A DNA stretch of 57,716 bases from Chara braunii (lineage: Eukaryota; Streptophyta; Charophyceae; Charales; Characeae): assembly GCA_003427395.1 (NCBI GenBank), contig BFEA01000723.1, forward strand, positions 510,867-568,582, given 5' to 3'. Below are positions 42,457 through 53,110 of this stretch, one piece after another. Below the pieces are notes generated by a model. The model was not told the DNA's origin and did not search any database. It saw only the letters and a list, made by a program, of their open reading frames with translations. A program made the position numbers and the translations under genes. Numbering within the stretch: the stretch's first letter is position 1; every line of letters begins with the position of its first letter.

Positions 42457-44194
42457 AAAAAAAAAAAAAAAAGTTGCAGTCGTGAACCTCGGAAAAGAAG
42501 AAGAAGAAAAAAAGGAAACAAAGCTTTGGCCGTAATTGCAGTTGTATACATTTTTGGAAGTGGTAGTGTGAGTGTGCCGTCAATGAGGGCATCTCAGCCC
42601 TGTGGCTAGGTGGTCAGATTCCAAAAAGAGAACAAAAAGGGGAAAAAACGGGCACATGGATCCAGCCGTGAAAATGGATGGATACATTCCCCTAAGTGCG
42701 AGTGTGATGAGCCTTACAATCCTTTGACAAAACACAGCTTGAGCAGATCACGGACAACTTAAGCAATTCACAGACAGGGAACTCGTAAGAAACACGACCA
42801 AAACAAAAAAGAAAACAGTAACATTCAGAATGTGACCGCCTTACCTGTAGGGTGCATTTTGTGGAGGAAGATTGTGAGCGCGGCCTCCTGGACTACCCTT
42901 CCAAACATCATTGCAGTAGAGAAAGCATTTGTTTTTTTCCCCTTTTCCTTTCACTCACTGTATTATAAAATTCAGATTTATGGGACATTGCCGACCTCGT
43001 GTCCCACCCCCGATTTCTTCGGGAACTGGCAAAACCTCGTAATTTCCCAACACAAGCAGAGGTACTGGTGGTTTAAGGCTCTGGCTCCTTTTCCATTTTG
43101 GGGAGCATCAACCCAGTTCCTATTCCACCGGCAAGTCAAAAGGAAGTACATGAAGGACTCACACACGCTCTTCCCTTTTATGGTAGGGAAGTCTGACGGA
43201 CGACATTGATTACTTCTCGCCGGAAGGATATACCTCCCCCCACCCTTGCCTAAGTTAGCCTGGTTTCTTACGTTTGGTCGCTAAAAAATGTATATTCGCT
43301 TGGATGGGTCTCGTCTCACCTGTTCCTCTCAGATCTTTGACTACCTGATTCGCATTAAGTACTAGAACTATAGACTTGCCCCTCCACTTGGAATTTGCAA
43401 TACCCTATACCCTCTTCTTTCTAGTTTTTAATGTCTATGATTGAGTATAAAGTTATAAACCCTAACCTTACCTTATTTAAAATTCCTCTTTAACCAGTTC
43501 TAACTAGTGCTAAAACCCTGAACCCTATCGAATTTGTCTAGCCTGTTAACCTCGTGTTTGACCCCTCCTCTTATGGTTTGTGGTCCTTATTCTGACTTTT
43601 TCTCTCTTTAGTAAATAGTGTTGCCTCTTGGGGAACTGATTATGGATGGAGTGACACTGTTATTGAAATGTTGGGTTGAGAAGGGTTTGTGTCGGTGGGT
43701 CTGAGTTGGAAGCTTGGGTATGTCTTTTGTGTTTGTGCGAGAGTTGTCTTCTCTAGGGGGGGGGTAGTTTGGGACCAGGGAGGCTTGTTGTGGGGAAATT
43801 GGGCTTGGGATAGGACAGAGATGGGGGGTTTACTGGGTTTGTGTTTGGGGTGGGGTTGAGGTTGGGGTTGGGGTCGGGGTAGTGTGCTCTTTCTTATGTA
43901 GGAGGCGCTGTCTTGTGGGGTTTGGAGGTTTGGCATACCGTCTGTTAATAAAAGTCAGTGATAAGTTGTTGTGTTTGCCTAAGTTAGTTGTGGTTATCTA
44001 TAGTGTGTTTAGTAGGAGTTGATCCGGATGTTGACTGGGTCTGGTGTGCTAATCCTTGGTTTTGAAACTGAAATGTTGTTCCGGGCTAAAACATTCCACA
44101 CTTTTAAGGATTAGGCTCTGACCCTTGATGATTGTTATCTTACCCTTGTCCAGATACTGTTTAGGGGGGGGCCGTCTTTTGAGGGCTTTTCTGA
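42457..44194. other. Unclassified insertion in the Ty3-D reverse transcriptase
   Basis: Starts after the gap with a 16-base A run and ends at about 44194, where the Ty3-D RT sequence (in reverse, after 'ctaggtcatga') begins. It has no recognisable protein. The 125-codon frame 42832-43209 is not protein-like. It includes 'aaccctaacctta' near 43460 and a G-rich run at 43847-43879. The origin is unknown because the left end is not sequenced. Confidence 0.5.
43847..43879 (+). other. G-quadruplex-forming motif
   Basis: Five GGGG tracts (43847, 43852, 43864, 43870, 43876) with short loops, the longest 8 bases. It satisfies the usual four-tract rule. Whether it folds in the cell is unknown. Confidence 0.7.
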
Positions 44195-45510
44195 TTCATG
44201 ACCTAGCTACAAAATCTTGATGCGACCAAATTTGCATTTCTCCAAGTTAACCTTGTATTGTTGTTGTCTTAGGAGCCCTAGCACTGTTTTTACGTGCTCA
44301 ACGTGCTCCTCTACAGTCCAACTAAAGATAAGGATATTGTCGAGGTACACGAAGATAAACTTGTCTAATTACTGATGAAAAATGCGGTTCATTGCGTGCT
44401 TGAAGGTCCCAGGGGCATTCCATAGTCCACAGGGCAGCACCGCAAACTCGTACAGACCGTACCTGGTCCGAGAAGCAGTTTTGTGCTGGTCCTCAGGTCT
44501 AATAGCAATCTGATGGTATTCAGACTTCAGATCTACCTTAGTGAAGTATCGGTATCCCTGCACTCTATCCAAGAGATCGTCAATGCCATATAGGGGCTCC
44601 GGGTTTTTAACGGTGATGGCATTTAGGTCCCTATAGTCAATGCACATCCTTAGGGTCCCCCCTTTCTTTGAGACAAATAGAACAAGTGCTCCGTAGGGGA
44701 ATGTACTTGGACGAATCCAGCTCTTCTCTGTGAGCTCCTTGAGCTGGCGGCGAAGCTCATCAAACTCGCACGAGACATCCTATAGATTCGCCCTCTAGTT
44801 ATTTTGCTACCAGGGACGAGTTCTATTTTGTGGACAATCTCCCTTTCCACCACACCCCAAGGCTCCTCAAAGAGGTATGAATGTCTATGGGGGTGATCTT
44901 ACGACCTTCCCTTTCTTAGAGACAAATACTAGATACATTCCTTCATTGCGGTTCTGCTTGTAGTAGTTATAGAAAGACGACAACCATGGTTCTCCACTAG
45001 TCTGCTAGCCTTAAACTTTTGCAACCTAATGGTCCTTCCATCTGGCAACTTGTGGATCATCACCTTCCTATCCCAATCGAACCGAGCTTAGCAACCTCGA
45101 GGTAGTACATGCCTAGCAACATGTCGAAAGGCAGCTTGTCGCTAACAAGGAACGAGATTTTATGTCTCAGTTACCCTCCTCCATAGGAGAAGGTGCAGAC
45201 TACGTACTTGACATAGTCCTTAACTATCATGGAGTGCTTGTTGGCCAAGGTAGATGCTACAAATCTGCTAAGCCACTACACTTGGTCCCTTAAGCGCAGC
45301 CTATCCACACAAGCACGATTGATGAAGTTTCGCGTAGAACCTATGTCTGCGAAGGCGCCCACCTTTCAGCCACCTACATTGACTTCTAGCACGAAGTGTT
45401 CACACTTTGGACCTTTGTTCAACATCGCCTAGGAGTCTCTAGGGTCTTTCTCCAAACATTTAGTCTCTAACTCCTCTAATGACTCAGACATATCCACAGT
45501 GTCTGTGCGA
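44195..45510 (-). pseudogene. pol: Ty3-D protease and reverse transcriptase
   Basis: Read in reverse from 45510: 'DMSESLEELE' linker (as in Ty3-A), protease with ADIGSTRNFIN (45347-45336; D-I-G-S) and LPFDMLLGMYYLEV, then RT from 44853: EREIVHKIELVPGSKITRGRIYRMS, LRMCIDYRDLNAITVKN, FTKVDLKSEYHQI, LPCGLWNAPGTF, then YLDNILIFS in which the second catalytic Asp is Asn (44336-44347). Several stops interrupt both domains. The sequence ends mid-RT at 'LGHE', where the 42457-44194 insertion begins. Confidence 0.88.
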
Positions 45511-48500
45511 ATACCCTTACAGGAGTATCCGCCCTAGTTTTTGCAAATGACAGAAAATAAGTTTGATTTAAAGTTTGAGTATACTGAGCGAGGCGCGGCA
45601 AAGTCTGTGGTTTACGTTGACTGAATGGTTGACTAGAGTAGAGAGTGTGTGGGCGCACAGATTTAAGGCGTGCGTGATCTGTTTTTCTTTTTGATGATTG
45701 TCAAAACCGGCGTTGGTCACCGCCCGGATTTTTTTAATTTTTTTATTAAACTTTGATTAAAAAGTTTTTTGTCCCTTGATTGGTACGCTTCTCTGTGACT
45801 TGCGCGTATGTACAGAGGGCGACGTCGACGGCAGCATGGTTCGGTATAGTCGCACAAGGGCGCGGAAGGTTGACGGTCGGAAGTTCGGCAGGTAGGCCGA
45901 TGTGTGGGCTTGAAACGTTTCGGTAGATCCACACATAGCGTAGTGGTCGCTTATTTTGGTGTCCATCAATATTAGACCCAGCCTTGGCCTTGGTGTTGGC
46001 AATTACGGCGTCAGATTTTCGTTAAAGAAATTAAGGGATCGAGACCAAGCGGCGATGACGCAATGATCAGGGTGGCGTGGATGGAGCGAGGGGGTTGAGG
46101 GCCTGGCCGGGCTGCCCCCCCTTGGTTTTGTCAATGGCGGCATCCGATCGGTGGTAGCGTTGTCTAAATAATTCATTCTAGCGTCATATTTGTATTATCC
46201 TTTATGCCCCGGCGTGCCGTTGACCTGGAGGAGACGCTGGACGTAATGGTCGTCACGACAGTCTAGGACCTTGAGTACGCGCCTCTTTTTCGCGGACCGT
46301 CCGGGTCCCCGCGTGTTCGGGATGTTGGTGAAATTCCCCCACTCCGCCCCATCATTAAAAATATGGGCCGACGAGTTTGACGTGCCTACAAACCAGTGGG
46401 TGATTAGCCCACGAGGCGGAAGAAGCTTGGGTGGCGTGGGCCCTTTGCGGGTGTACCGCCCACCAGCCCCGAGAGTTTTCTATAAGAGGTTTGTCTAAGG
46501 ACATACCCGTTGGGGGCCCGAAAAGAGGCCAGCGGCACAAGGCAAGAGCAGCCCGGGTCACTGTAGCGGGGCAAGGCCGGTATGGCGTGGCCACAGTGTT
46601 GTTGCTACATGCAGGCCGGTAGCCAGCCGCCGGGTATAGGACTGAGAGACTGAGCAGTCCGTCCGAGGTTTCCCTTAGAGTGGCTGGAGTTTGGGCCGAT
46701 ATTGGTCGCTGTGGGGCATGTTGTCGTTGGAGCCGCGCTAGCCAAGAGGGAGTAAGGCGACGGGCGCCACGACAGTGAGTCCCGGTAGAGAGTGACGGAC
46801 AGCAGACGAGGTAAGTGAAGGTAGAGGAGCCGTGGACGCCGAGGCTGTGAAGCGAGGCAGAGGAGCGACGAGCGACAAATGAAGGGAGTCATCCGGAGGC
46901 AAGGCAAGTAGTGGAGGAAGGGATCTAGTCGCCCTTCTGCGCGATATACAAGGAGAACGGGTTGGATGCCCGCCTGTGCGAAGGGCGACCGAGAGTGAAA
47001 GGACACCGAGAAAGAAACTAGGCGGAGGAGTCGGGCAATGCAAAGCTAGACAGCGGGCACAGAAAAAGGGGATGCACCCTGACGCAATCTGCGACCGGGT
47101 CCATTCGCAAGTAAAGACGGGGAAGAAGCAGGTATGGCGTAGGAAAGATAGAGTAGCTCGCTTGACTCTCTTTAGAACCAGACCGGGAAAGAATGCAGGT
47201 TGGGGTTTTTTGGGTAGGCGCGTCCAGATCTAAAATTGGATGTGGAGAATAGCTAGTAGACTGAGAAGTTAGTAAGAAACGGTATGCGCGGGAGATGGCG
47301 GATAGTGGAGGAGTGAGAGAGAAGAGTTAGCCTATCTCGGTCATATCTTGACCGATTTCATCGAACTAGGGGTCAAAATAGGGGTTTTAAGGTCGGGTGA
47401 GGGGGATGGGAGTGTTAGTTTTAGCGATTAGTGAGTAAATTGGGAGTTAGCAGAGAGAAGTGCCGTGTGGAAGTGCCGAAGGAGCTAGATAGGATCGAGG
47501 GAAGTTCCGAATATTTTGCCCGATCCTTCAAGGAATCGGGCCGAGTAAGGTACTAAACTAAGTTTTTAGTGATAGGTGATTCCGGATCTATGATTAGAAA
47601 GAGGTGAAAGCCATCATAAGGAGAGTTAGTAAGGAAAAGGCTTGCGTGAGAATATGGGGAATGTGGCTATGGCTAGAGCAGGTGATCGCCCGAACTCGCT
47701 CGTTTCTTGTTGAATAACGGGCAAGTGAAGATCGGTTTCGAGAATGTCCGTGTATTGCGAGTTGATTGGTACGGTCGGAATTTGGATTTGATAGGTAGGT
47801 TAGGCGGTATGGTAGCTCTGAGTTTCGCCCGGAGGAGTAGTTAGTTGCTGCCTAAATATGGAGGGAATCTAGCCACGTTTACGGACAAATTCATTCAATC
47901 TTGGACAGACCATCGAAGCAAGTAGCGTGGGGTCAGCCGTGAGGTTAGAGAATTACATGTTGCCCGGCTCGTTACTTACCTGGTTGATGGAAGTAGCTCC
48001 CACTAGCTTCTGCAAACACGACAGAGTTGACGATGCAGTATGAACCAAGATCGAGTTACAAAAAAACAACCCGCGCCCTGGCCTGGCCGATATGCGGGGC
48101 CAAGTTCGTACGATAAAGTAGCGCAGGTGCAAGATGAGGGAGTGCACGGTCAGAAGGAGAGAGAGAGAGAGAGGGAGTTCACCTTAAAAACTGAGCTAGC
48201 AGTACAGGGCAGAAGGAGACTCGGGTTAAGACGCCGAACGACAGAAGGGCTCCGTGTGTATATCTGCCTATGCTTCAGGCACCAGATTCACTTCCGTTTA
48301 CGAAGCTGGTTGGGTGCAGCCCGAACAGAGGAGGGGGAGCTCAGGTACACAAACACTTAGAGAAAAAGCGGGATAAAAGAAAACTTACCTTGGAAGTAGA
48401 GAGAAACAGGCAGGTCGTGCATGAGGAACTGAAAGACGAGCCATGATAAGGAGCGGCAGGCGAGGAGTGGGGTTGGAGATTTACCTGTGGACCGGTGTGT

Positions 48501-49750
48501 CCAAGCGGGGGCGCGCATGTACCTGTTGGGGAAGGAGAGCTGTCGTGAGAGCAATAGACCAACCACGGGACATGGAGACTACCTGATTGATTGGTACGCG
48601 GCCCATCCCGGTTTGAATACGAACGGCGGGGACACATACCTGGCCCTGACGTCAGTCTTCCCGACCTATATCTGCGTACTGATTGCACAACGTTTCGCTG
48701 TGTTTTCTTCTCTATTGTGGGTTGCTGCTCTTATTACTGTGCATTCCCATATTGAGTATTTTCGAGGTTATACATCTCACTGGGTATTGTTGGGTGAGGC
48801 ACTGTGACATTTTGTGTTCGGTGCAGTACATTGTCGTGATACCTTGTCGCTGCGCATGGTTGTTGTGTGCATATTATTTCGTAGAGTTTGTGGTGCTCCC
48901 TCCTTCGTTGTGCTTACTGGGCACACAACGTTTGGGCGTGATTTGCGAAGTGAAAGGTTGCTTTCACACGCCTAGTGTGCTCGCAAGTCTTGATGTAGTT
49001 GTTGGAACCTTCACTGTGCTACAGATTATAGCACAGCAGGTGGGCCCTAAAACAAACACGACCTTTCCTGGGTGCCTAGCTGGCTTAGTCAAAGGAAGTG
49101 ATATCATAGTTTGGAGAAGTGACCATGTTCTGCAAAAGGGATTTACCATTGGAGCTTGGGGAATCGTCTGGGATCCAACAGTCGACAGTTGACTACGGTT
49201 TGACTGAGTTGCTGCAGCATCCTTGGCTACCATTGCGGGGCCCTCATGCGATTGAAGATAACAAGGCCCTCTCCTGAGAGTTGAGTCTGTCCCTCTCCTG
49301 TATCTCGATAGTCGCAAACCCCTCATTCCACCCTTCTTACTCTAAGTCTGATCCTGTTCTGAGGGGAAGGCGACAAGCGGGATTGCAACCCGTAGGACCG
49401 TAGCAAGACTCTGTGGGGAGTCAGCCCACCGATTGCGGGAGCTCTGCCGGAACTCAGGAGGAGTTCTCGAGCCAGGGAACTAAAAGGTAAAAGGTTTCGT
49501 TTTCCTTCTATAAACCCAATTATAGCCCACTATCTATATTCTTGGTTGTGTTTTGACTGAGTTTACTGCATGTATCCCTACTTTGACTTTCAGTTTGAAT
49601 TTCAGGATACAACCCAGATCAAGTAGAGGAATGATTGTACAATATCAATTTCAGTTTCATTATTTGACTGAAAGCAGATTGTGGGATTGCATCTGGGGGA
49701 AGGATGGGAGAAAGGCAGTATTGCATGAAGTTTGACTGGGTCAACCAAGG

Positions 49751-50479
49751 GCTGGGCCAGTTCCATAAGTTTGGGAAGGCCCAGTGCTATGTTTATTTTG
49801 AATTGCCTCGAGAACCAGACATGTTCCATAAGTTTGGGTGGTCTGGTTGCTCTAACTTGTGAGGGCTTACTGTGGATGGTTTTTTCAGGGGCCAAGCATG
49901 TTCCATAAGTTTGGGTGGCCGGGTCGCCTTGTTTACTTTGGGTTTTCTTTCAATTTTTTTAGTTTCTGAACGAGGAGGTCTGAGCATGTTCCATAAGTTT
50001 GGGTGACTCAACCTCTTCCTGTTTTGGCTTTGAGATAAATGAACCAGGCTGAGGGCCAAGACATGTTTCATAAGTTTGGGTGGTCTTGGTCCAACACCTC
50101 GCACATGCTGGAACAAGAAGGTTATAATTGGGCTATACCTTACTACTATTTTATCTATGAACAGGCTAGTCGGACAATGTTCAATAAGTTAGGGTGGTTT
50201 GACTATAGCTTATCACAAACTGAAGAGAGTATTAATTAATAATAAAATTGTGGTACGAAGGGGCAGACTGAATCTTGAGTTGAAGATGATCGGTTCAGTT
50301 ATATGCTACCTCAAAAGACTAAGTGCAGACAAGTATATAAAGTTGGGATATTTAAACAGTTCAGGGCGACTAGGGTGGCCTAGTCATATGCTCAAAGAAG
50401 AGAAAAGTTGTTGTGCCCTGGGTTTGTGTATACTCCATGGCTAAGCTAGACATGTTCCATAAGTTTGGGTGGTCTAGCT
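49751..50479 (+). repeat. Array of seven hairpins with one conserved loop and compensating stems
   Basis: The core TTCCATAAGTTTGGG (or close variant) starts at 49761, 49824, 49901, 49989, 50066, 50180 and 50455. In each case the bases on either side are complementary to each other but differ from copy to copy: CTGGGCC/GGCCCAG; AACCAGAC/GTCTGGTT; GGCCAAGC/GCCGGGTC (two mismatches); GAGGTcTGAG/CTCAACCTC (bulge); GGGCCAAGAC/GTCTTGGTCC; TAGTCGGAC/GTTTGACTA; AAGCTAGAC/GTCTAGCTT. Loop about 18-20 bases. Two further hairpins without the full loop occur between (ACTGAATC/GGTTCAGT near 50270-50300; GACTAGG/CCTAGTC near 50370-50387). Reverse frames repeat 'PKLMEH' or 'HPNLWNM' in two frames, so conservation is at nucleic-acid level. 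Confidence 0.85.
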
Positions 50480-50699
50480 TTATGCCCTGTGTAAGTTGGG
50501 TATAAAGGGATAAAGCATTGAAAGACTATGAACTATTGTTTGCTAAGTTGACTTTGGGATGGTGAGAGTACTTACCTTTGTGGTTTGACCTGCATGTGAC
50601 TGAGTGAGGCTAGTACTTAGTCTGAGTTTCAGTTTGATAGGTGGTTGCTTTAGTTGCTCGCCACGTGCTAGAGCCATAGGAGTTAGCTTCAATTCCTGC

Positions 50700-51340
50700 A
50701 TTTTTTTAGCTAAAGTTTTTTTTACTTAGATGAATTTCTACATTTTCTGGGATCTTTTATTATACTTGGTCTTGTATAAATCTTGGTAAGTCACTTTCTC
50801 TTCGGGAAGCGCTGCCGAAATTTCTACAAAACCAAGGAGTTAGTCAGACTTTGTCTTTTTCAGGGTCGAGTTTCTTTTACTTTTTAGTTTAGTAAAAATC
50901 TGGAAAGCCTCCTTTTGTAAAGGAAGTGCTGCCCAATTTTTTGTTAATTCAGGGAGTTAGACAAAGTTAGACCTTGAAAAGTCAGAGTCGTTTTAGATTT
51001 TGAACTTAGCTTTGTATAAATCTTGGAATAGCACTTTCTCTACAAGAAGCGATGCCAAAATTTCTAGAAAACTAAGGAGTTAGTTGAATTTTGTCTTAGT
51101 TGAACTCAGGTTTTATGTCTGAGTTCACATGTGACTTAGTATAAATCTGGGAAGTCTACCTTTCTAAAGAAGTATTGTCCAAGTTTTTACTAATTCAAAG
51201 AGTTGACAAAATTTTGACTTTCGAGTGTTAGAGATCGTCTTGTTTTTTTAGTTATTATAAATTCTCAGAAGACACTTTTCCTACGGGAAGCATTGTCGAA
51301 ATTTTCTTAGTTTAAAGGAGTTAGATTATATTTTGACAGG
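50700..51340 (+). repeat. Alternating A/B tandem array, five units of about 115-130 bp
   Basis: A units (around 50770, 51010, 51255) share 'tataaatcttgg', 'cactttctc...gaagc', 'gccgaaatttct' and 'aaggagttag'. B units (around 50890, 51130) share 'agtaaaaatctgg' or 'agtataaatctgg', 'gaagt..tg.ccaa.tttt' and 'aattcagggagttagacaa'. The order is A-B-A-B-A. Each unit has a short pyrimidine/purine inverted repeat at the same place, for example TCCTTTTGTAAAGGA in B1 and TTCCTACGGGAA in A3. Confidence 0.7.
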
Positions 51341-53110
51341 TGGCGATTTTGGAAAATCCACTTTGTATAAGGAGATTCTGTCAGGGTCTACCTTTCTTTT
51401 TGCACTTGCTTACAGGTAGACTTAGGCTTAGTTAGATGGAATGATTTTGAGCAAGATTGTGATATGGAGAGTATTCGCCATAGACTTATAGATTTAGCTT
51501 GGGGATTGACATGTATTGTGTTACATGTCTTCTTTATCGATTGATTCAGGATCTGGGATAGATTCAGCTTGATCCTACAAGGATCACCTTGTGTTATCAC
51601 TGATAACAGGTCGGTTGTCGATTCGTCGGTTTACGATTCAACTCCAATTCACTTCTGCCACTCAACCTAAAGGCTTTAGCCTTGTGATTTGAACTGTTTT
51701 GTTGTGTTTTCATCCAGACTTTATTTTGAATGGCCATTTAAGAAGAGTATTGAGTACTTTATTTTGAGGAGTTGCACAAGACTGAGGCTTGTATGGCTAA
51801 AAGCAAGGGGTGTGGGTGCAGAGAATGATTGAAGTTGACCCCGTGTAGTGCATGGACTTTGGTTGAATCTTTGATGTGATTGCAGGTATGTTTGGGGATT
51901 CAGACTTTGGATTTGACTGCCTGAACTCACATACATGTATACATGGCTGAGAGGAGGCCCACTGTGAATGTGAGAAGTGATCGTCCTATGTTAATAACCC
52001 TTTATATACGTGAATATATATGTCTCGAGTGTTTCGCACGGCCTACTGAGACCACGCGTAAGGGTTAACCAAATTATGTTTTTGAGGGAAATGAGATTTT
52101 TCCCTTCTATCCTTTGCTTTTTAGAGTTTCTATGGTTGGACGTTGTAGTCCGTGGCAACCGTCAAAGTCAAACCCCTCGAGTTTTCTCCACGCCCTAGAT
52201 GAAGGAGCTGGTCTCCAGGGACATAAGAGACGATTGCCACCACAGGTATGAACCTGTGTACCACCCACTCTCCGCAGCGTGCAGAAAAGGGTGTGGTCTT
52301 CAACCGCACTTGGCAGTTGTCCAGCGTCCAGTGATTAACCCTCAAGGCGTGTGTCAGCCGACACGAGTGTCGAACGCGACCCTCGAGATTAACGAGAATC
52401 GCATGAGTATGGGTACTACATAGTACGCCATCATTGCGATCGCTTGCGTACGCTTGCATTGCGAATCGATATGACTTAGCCCTGCGTCCGCGCGGTTTTA
52501 TACTAAGTCTCGTGCGTGAGGCCTATCCGATTTCTGCATCAGAGAGTTATGGGATGGTTACTAAGGGACTAGGAATGTTGTCGCGTTGTTTGTTCAGTGT
52601 CGTTCTATATATGTATGTGTATGTGTGTGTTTTTTATTTTTATGTTCTTTAGAGTGGTGTGCGCGTGGCATGTGGGATACGTCCTAGTCGACCGATGACG
52701 AGTCGCGCTTGGGACCGCAGCCCCCCAAGGCGTCGGTTCGCGTGCGGGTCTAATAGAGGCATATTACCGCGCGTACCCCCTATGCTACAACGAACGAGAA
52801 ACGCCCTCGGCTGGTCCACCTCTGCGATTGCAGCTGATCGACTTTCGTACTGTGGACTGGTAGCTTGACAGGGATACGTCCACCGAAGGGAGGTGACAGC
52901 TCCCGTAAGGTGGAGGTAAGTCGTGCCTCGCGTAGGCCCTATCCTGTCGTAGGGGCTCGCGAGAGGTATGGCTGGCGCACGCGGCCGGAGCGGCTTGCGG
53001 AAGCTCCATATACATTTGCGATGAGGATTTAGACCAACTCCTACGTGACGCGGCCGGGAGGGTCCCGCGTTGCCCTGTGCGGTGCCGGACCGATACGAGC
53101 GACAACGGAA

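Larger units (their letters stand above)
45511..53110. mobile_element. 7.6 kb unclassified insertion in Ty3-D between gag and protease
   Basis: Its limits are set by where Ty3-D similarity to Ty3-A stops on both sides, accurate to about 20 bases. I found no LTR pair, PBS, reverse transcriptase or transposase. Composition varies: mixed and GC-rich at 45700-48500 and 52200-53110, AT-richer at 49500-51950. Open frames such as 48683-49192 (169 codons, hydrophobic start, no motif) are not convincing. It contains the hairpin array and the A/B array listed next. Candidates are a non-coding retroelement (LARD-like) or a transferred genomic segment; I cannot decide. Confidence 0.55.

Noticed and set aside
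48683-49192. 169-codon frame with hydrophobic start, possible membrane protein
   Set aside because: No motif, no supporting context, and it lies in a non-coding insertion. Kept only as a mention.
49602-50116. Repetitive peptide (PKLMEH / HPNLWNM) on the minus strand
   Set aside because: The repeats fall in two different frames with variable spacing; the hairpin structure explains the conservation better than protein coding.
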